A stretch of DNA of 9,593 nt from Gammaproteobacteria bacterium. GTDB lineage: Bacteria > Pseudomonadota > Gammaproteobacteria > Xanthomonadales > Xanthomonadaceae. A program made the translations under genes and the position numbers. Every line of letters starts with the position of its first letter. The stretch's first letter is position 1. The notes beneath the pieces were generated by a model, which searched no databases, was not told where the DNA came from, and saw only the letters and a list, made by a program, of their open reading frames with translations. Positions 6,934-9,593 of this stretch are shown here, in pieces. The stretch spans positions 1-9,593 of the forward strand of contig JAAZHF010000277.1 of the NCBI GenBank assembly GCA_012510865.1, written 5' to 3'.

Positions 6934-8451
6934 TCAGCCCCCGGCCGCCTCGCCCAGGCCCACGCGCGAGTGCCGCCGGCCGTAGGCGAAGTAGATCGCT
7001 GCACCCACGACGAGCCACACCGCGAAGCGCACCCAGGTCAGCGTGGTCAGGTTGAGCATCAGGTAGAAGCACAGCAGCGCCGAGACGATCGGCAGCACCG
7101 GCGAAAGCGGCACCCGGTAGGCGCGCGCCAGCTCCGGGCGCGTGCGCCGCAGCACCACCACCGCGATGCTGACCAGCACGAAGGCCGACAGCGTGCCGAT
7201 GTTGATCATCTCCTCCAGGATCTCGACCCGGGTGAAGCCGGCGAGCAGCGCCACGACGGCGCCGACCAGAAGCTGCAGCCGCACCGGCGTCTTGCGGGTT
7301 TCGGAGGTCACGCTGAGCCAGCGCGGCAGCAGTCCGTCGCGGCTCATCGCCAGCAGCACGCGCGACAGCCCCATCAGCAGCACCATGATCACCGTGGTCA
7401 GGCCCACCAGGATGCCGATCGAGATCACCTGGGCCGCCCAGCCGGCGCCCACCGCGACGAAGGCGGTGGCCAGCGACGGGTTCTCGGCCGCGGCCAGCAG
7501 GCTGTACGGCACCATGCCGGTGAGCGCGAAGGCCACGCCGATGTAGAGCAGGGTGACCAGGGCCAGGCCGCCGAAGATGCCCAGCGGCAGGGTGCGCTGC
7601 GGGTCCTTCACCTCCTCGGCCGAGGTCGCCACCACGTCGAAGCCGATGAAGGCGAAGAACACCAGCGCCGCGCCCGAGAGCACGCCGGCGATGCCGTACT
7701 TCGCCGGCGCCGCGCCGGTCAGCCACGAGAACAGCGACTGCGACCAGACGTCCGCGTCGGTTCCCGCCGCCGGCTCCGACGGCGGGATGAAGGGCGTGAG
7801 GTTGTCGGCGTTGAAGTAGGTCAGGCCGACCACGATCACGAACACCACGATGCCGACCTTGATGATCGTGAACACGTTGTTGACCCGCGCCGACATCTTG
7901 GTGCCCATGATCAGCAGCGCCGTGAACACGCCGACGATGAACAGCGGGCCCCAGTCCACCCCGACGCCGAGCACGTCGATCGTGGTGGGGATGTGGACGT
8001 CGAACAGTTCGAACACCATCGCCAGGTAGATGCCCCAGTACTTGGCGATCACCGCGCCGGCGGTGAGCAGCTCCAGGATCAGGTCCCAGCCGATGATCCA
8101 CGCGACGAACTCGCCCAGCGTGGCGTAGGTGTAGGTATAGGCGCTGCCGGCCACCGGGATGCTCGAGGCGAACTCCGCGTAGCACATGATCGCCAGCGCG
8201 CAGGCCAGCGCCGCGAGCAGGAACGACACCGAGACCGCGGGGCCGGCGAAGCTGCCGGCCGCGCGCGCGCCCACCGAGAAGATGCCGGCGCCCACCGCCA
8301 CCGCCACGCCGAGGATCATCAGGTCCCAGGCGGTGAGCGAACGCTTCAGCTCGCGCCCGGGCTCGTGGCTGTCGGCGACGGTCTGTTCGATGGACTTCGT
8401 GCGGAACAGGCTGCGCGACGGGCGGCCCTGCGTGGCTGGCGCCTGGTTCAT
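6934..8451 (-). CDS. APC-superfamily amino acid permease, cationic amino acid transporter (YhdG/YfnA-like)
   Basis: A 505-residue inner-membrane transporter with about 12 hydrophobic helices. TM1 carries the broken-helix substrate motif GAGIFSVGARAAG (54-66), preceded by the typical cytoplasmic start SLFRTKSIEQ (14-23) and LKRSLTAWDLMILG (35-48). The TM3 region PVAGSAYTYTYATLGEF (99-115) and the TM6/loop block FIGFDVVATSAEEVKDP (268-284) are family signatures. The C-terminal loop RRTRPELARAYRVPLSP (435-451) is characteristic of the CAT branch. It probably takes up amino acids by proton coupling; the exact substrate cannot be read from sequence. The ATG at 8451 fits the family N-terminus, but the ribosome site before it is poor. 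An arginine-rich ORF ends 81 bp upstream on the same strand and may share its transcript. A longer frame covering it (6908-8506) is a shadow. Confidence 0.93.
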   Translation of the reverse strand: MNQAPATQGRPSRSLFRTKSIEQTVADSHEPGRELKRSLTAWDLMILGVAVAVGAGIFSVGARAAGSFAGPAVSVSFLLAALACALAIMCYAEFASSIPVAGSAYTYTYATLGEFVAWIIGWDLILELLTAGAVIAKYWGIYLAMVFELFDVHIPTTIDVLGVGVDWGPLFIVGVFTALLIMGTKMSARVNNVFTIIKVGIVVFVIVVGLTYFNADNLTPFIPPSEPAAGTDADVWSQSLFSWLTGAAPAKYGIAGVLSGAALVFFAFIGFDVVATSAEEVKDPQRTLPLGIFGGLALVTLLYIGVAFALTGMVPYSLLAAAENPSLATAFVAVGAGWAAQVISIGILVGLTTVIMVLLMGLSRVLLAMSRDGLLPRWLSVTSETRKTPVRLQLLVGAVVALLAGFTRVEILEEMINIGTLSAFVLVSIAVVVLRRTRPELARAYRVPLSPVLPIVSALLCFYLMLNLTTLTWVRFAVWLVVGAAIYFAYGRRHSRVGLGEAAGG

Positions 8452-8532
8452 CCGGATGTGGCTCGGCTGCGGGTGGACGGTGGGCCAGCCTACGCCGCGG
8501 CGTCAAGGCCGCACAATGCCGCCGGGGATGCG

Positions 8533-8766
8533 TCAGCCGATGCGGAAGAGCGGCTGGCGGCTGCGGGATGCCTGGCGCGATCGGGCCAGGTAGCCGCCGC
8601 GGGTGTAGGTGCCGGAATGCCGCCTGGTGCGGCCGGGGGCCACGTCATGCGCGGCCGCCGGAAGGGCCTGGGGCATGCCCGCCTGGATGCGGGTGAGGGT
8701 CGCGGCAGGGGTCGACCTGCGCCGCGGAGGGGCCACGCGCGAGGTGTGGCTGGGAAACACGTTCAT
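8533..8766 (-). CDS. Small arginine-rich protein of unknown function (77 aa)
   Basis: I do not recognise this protein. From the ATG at 8766 it has 77 residues, 14 of them arginine, no lysine, no glutamate and one aspartate, so it is strongly basic. There is an RRR run near residue 15 and a tail rich in SR pairs ending QPLFRIG. No signal peptide or membrane segment is visible. In favour of a real gene: 69 of 77 codons end in G or C, in line with its neighbours, and a strong promoter-like extended -10 and a perfect Shine-Dalgarno lie upstream on the same strand. Against: that Shine-Dalgarno is 35 nt from the ATG, too far for normal initiation. The frame is open back to a TAA just before the Shine-Dalgarno, so an extension of up to nine codons from an ATA at 8793 is possible. 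It may be a nucleic-acid-binding peptide or a leader ORF for the permease 81 bp downstream. Confidence 0.55.
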   Translation of the reverse strand: MNVFPSHTSRVAPPRRRSTPAATLTRIQAGMPQALPAAAHDVAPGRTRRHSGTYTRGGYLARSRQASRSRQPLFRIG

Positions 8767-8787
8767 GATGGTCTGTCGGAACTGGTT

Positions 8788-8850
8788 GATTATTTCTTTT
8801 TCCTCCTTTTAAGTTCAATGATTACAATCGGTTACGCGACAAAGTATAGC
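8788..8850. other. AT-rich island between divergent genes
   Basis: Only 21 of these 63 bases are G or C, in a window that is otherwise strongly GC-rich. The island contains the minus-strand -10 box, most of the 5' leader and the Shine-Dalgarno of the small arginine-rich ORF. It lies within the stretch between the divergent small ORF and lipoprotein gene. Local AT-richness of this kind is typical of a strong promoter and an unstructured leader. I see no inverted ends or duplications that would mark an insertion. Confidence 0.7.
8802..8808 (-). promoter_or_regulatory. Perfect Shine-Dalgarno without a canonical start codon at normal distance
   Basis: Read on the minus strand this is AAGGAGG, a full anti-16S match flanked by A-runs. 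The next ATG/GTG/TTG on that strand in any frame is the ATG at 8766, 35 nt away. The codon at ideal spacing (8 nt) is ATA at 8793-8791, followed by ATC, in frame with the small arginine-rich ORF. Confidence 0.6.
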
Positions 8851-8871
8851 ACATCGCGACATTCATGAACA
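8843..8871 (-). promoter_or_regulatory. Extended -10 promoter driving the small arginine-rich ORF (and possibly the permease)
   Basis: On the minus strand TGCTATACT (8851-8843) is an extended -10 element: TG, one base, then TATACT, a 5 of 6 match to TATAAT. A 17-bp spacer leads to TGTTCA (8871-8866), which matches only 3 of 6 bases of the -35 consensus; extended -10 promoters tolerate this. The predicted start is near 8836, giving about 28 nt before the Shine-Dalgarno. This is the best sigma-70-like signal in the window. Confidence 0.6.
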
Positions 8872-8901
8872 GGGGACGGCACGACGCTGGACGAGGGTGG
8901 C

Positions 8902-8915
8902 TTGATCCGGATCAT
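8902..8915 (+). promoter_or_regulatory. FNR/Dnr-type binding site (TTGAT-N4-ATCAT)
   Basis: TTGATCCGGATCAT matches the FNR/ANR/Dnr consensus TTGAT-N4-ATCAA at 9 of 10 defined positions. Its centre (8908.5) is 41.5 bp before the start point (8950) predicted from the TAGGAT box at 8938-8943, the textbook class II activator position. The site probably activates the lipoprotein gene under low oxygen or nitric oxide. Which Crp/FNR-family regulator binds cannot be told from the site alone. Confidence 0.65.
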
Positions 8916-8937
8916 GGAACCGGCTTGCCGCCAGCCA

Positions 8938-8943
8938 TAGGAT
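8938..8943 (+). promoter_or_regulatory. Probable -10 box of the lipoprotein gene promoter
   Basis: TAGGAT matches TATAAT at 4 of 6 positions. No good -35 box precedes it; the FNR/Dnr-type site overlaps that position, as in class II activated promoters. The predicted start near 8950 leaves a 35-nt leader ending in a good ribosome site. Confidence 0.5.
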
Positions 8944-8984
8944 GATCGGTGCACGAAGAGACCCATTGTTCCCTGGAGGTTCCC

Positions 8985-9551
8985 ATGAAATTGAAGCGAT
9001 TCCCCCTGTCGCTGGCCCTTGCCCTGGCCCTCGGCGGGATGGCCGCGGGCTGCGCGCAGGACGCCCCGCCCGCCCCCGCCGCCGCCGGGTCCCCCGCGAC
9101 CGCGCAGGACGCCCACGGCCACGTCGAAGCCCACGGCGACGCAGCGCACGACGCGGACCATGCGCACGCGGCCGCGGAAGCCGCGGGCGTGGATTTCCCG
9201 GTCCCGGACGGCCATGTCCGCTGGGAGCCCGACGCCCCGCTGCTCGAGGGCATGTCGCGGGTGCGCACGGCGCTGGCCGGACTGGAGCACGCGGGCCCGG
9301 AGCAGCATCCGGACGAAGCGACCGTGGTGGCGCGCGCCGCCGAGGTCGACGCCGCGATCGAATACATGTTCGCCAACTGCAGCCTCGACACCGAGCCCGA
9401 CATCGCCCTGCACGCCATCCTGGCGCGGCTGATGGCGGGCACCCGGGCCCTGCATGAGGATCCCGCCGACACCGCACCGGTCGCCGACATGGAAGCGGCC
9501 ATCGACAACTACCGGCAGCTGTTCGACGATCCCGCCGCCGACGCTTCGTAG
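8985..9551 (+). CDS. Exported lipoprotein with His-rich linker, DnrO-like
   Basis: A 188-residue protein. Residues 1-22 form a lipoprotein signal peptide: charged MKLKR, a Leu/Ala core, and lipobox AAGC with the acylated cysteine at C23. An Ala/Pro-rich linker follows, with six histidines between 44 and 61 (H44, H46, H50, H55, H59, H61), a likely metal-binding patch. Residues ~80-180 form a helical domain with GMSRVRTALAGL (89-100), AAIEYMFANCSL (123-134), ALHAILARLMAG (141-152) and a closing YRQLFDDP (176-183). The domain resembles small proteins labelled DnrO, a name from denitrification genes of Pseudomonas stutzeri; I recall this rather than having checked it, and the biochemical role is unknown. 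The ATG at 8985 has GGAGG 5 nt upstream; an in-frame GTG at 8949 would put 12 residues before the signal peptide and precede the predicted transcript start. An FNR/Dnr-type site lies upstream. It is probably monocistronic. Confidence 0.85.
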   Translation: MKLKRFPLSLALALALGGMAAGCAQDAPPAPAAAGSPATAQDAHGHVEAHGDAAHDADHAHAAAEAAGVDFPVPDGHVRWEPDAPLLEGMSRVRTALAGLEHAGPEQHPDEATVVARAAEVDAAIEYMFANCSLDTEPDIALHAILARLMAGTRALHEDPADTAPVADMEAAIDNYRQLFDDPAADAS

Positions 9552-9566
9552 GCCTGCGCCCGACCG

Positions 9567-9593
9567 CGCCCTCCGGCCGCGCGCCGGAGGGCG
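9567..9593 (+). terminator. Hairpin terminator candidate after the lipoprotein gene
   Basis: CGCCCTCCGG (9567-9576) pairs perfectly with CCGGAGGGCG (9584-9593). An extra C-G pair inside gives an 11-bp stem with a 5-nt CGCGC loop, beginning 15 bp after the stop codon. The window ends at the last stem base, so the expected T-run cannot be seen. Confidence 0.6.

Noticed and set aside
8609..8812. Plus-strand 67-codon frame opposite the small arginine-rich ORF
   Set aside because: No ribosome site or promoter supports it. The opposite strand has 90% GC at third positions plus the promoter and Shine-Dalgarno.
8815..8836. Fur-like box around TAATCATT on the minus strand
   Set aside because: Only about 10 of 19 positions match the Fur consensus, mostly in one half, which is easily reached by chance in an AT-rich patch.
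8822..8850. Plus-strand promoter TTACAA-17-TATAGC for the lipoprotein gene
   Set aside because: The match is 3 of 6 and 4 of 6. It overlaps the better minus-strand promoter, and the FNR/Dnr box with TAGGAT gives a more coherent start nearer the gene.
80..8868. Many long plus-strand reading frames (for example 80-1864, 1468-3516, 4175-6985, 6769-8868)
   Set aside because: They lie opposite well-supported minus-strand genes and encode His/Arg/Ala/Gln-rich sequence with no family motif, the usual antisense shadow in GC-rich DNA.
8949..8984. GTG at 8949 as the lipoprotein start
   Set aside because: It would put 12 non-hydrophobic residues before a complete lipoprotein signal peptide, and the ATG at 8985 has a well-placed GGAGG.
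1..9593. Insertion sequences, CRISPR arrays, tRNA or rRNA genes
   Set aside because: I saw no transposase-like product, regularly spaced direct repeats, cloverleaf sequence or rRNA signature on either strand.

Overview
The window is a very GC-rich bacterial chromosome segment. Protein style, very high third-position GC and gene content all suggest a gammaproteobacterium of the Xanthomonadaceae/Lysobacteraceae type (Lysobacter, Luteimonas or Pseudoxanthomonas-like). This placement is an inference from the look of the proteins, not from a search.

Bases 1-6856 are one tightly packed minus-strand run that is essentially a DNA-repair operon. In transcription order it holds: an MrfA-like DEAD/DEAH helicase with a C-terminal four-cysteine zinc site (6856-4340); an MrfB-like DEDD exonuclease (4343-3375); a small FMN-binding split-barrel protein of the pyridoxamine-phosphate-oxidase / general-stress-protein type (3339-2854); a metallo-beta-lactamase/beta-CASP exonuclease (2841-1846); an ATP-dependent DNA ligase (1846-167); and the first 56 codons of the ligase-associated DEXH (Lhr-Core type) helicase (170 to beyond base 1). 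Several junctions overlap (ATGA, TGATG, GTGA), which indicates translational coupling. The run joins two repair systems usually described separately: the MrfAB pair and the Lhr-Core/Exo/Lig/phosphoesterase cluster. The phosphoesterase would be expected just left of the window.

Bases 6934-8451 encode an APC-superfamily amino-acid permease (cationic amino-acid transporter type), also on the minus strand and separated from the repair run by 77 bp with a hairpin. Upstream of the permease, on the same strand, is a 77-codon arginine-rich ORF (8766-8533) of unknown function. It is fed by an unusually AT-rich leader (8788-8850) holding a perfect extended -10 box and a perfect Shine-Dalgarno sequence, yet that Shine-Dalgarno has no ordinary start codon at the right distance.

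The only plus-strand gene (8985-9551) encodes a secreted lipoprotein with a histidine-rich linker and a helical domain resembling proteins labelled DnrO. It is preceded by a near-perfect FNR/Dnr half-site pair, TTGAT-N4-ATCAT, placed exactly 41.5 bp before the start point predicted from a TAGGAT -10 box. It ends in an 11-bp GC-rich hairpin at the window edge. This points to control by oxygen limitation or nitric oxide. The most interesting region of the window is therefore the divergent intergenic stretch 8767-8984.
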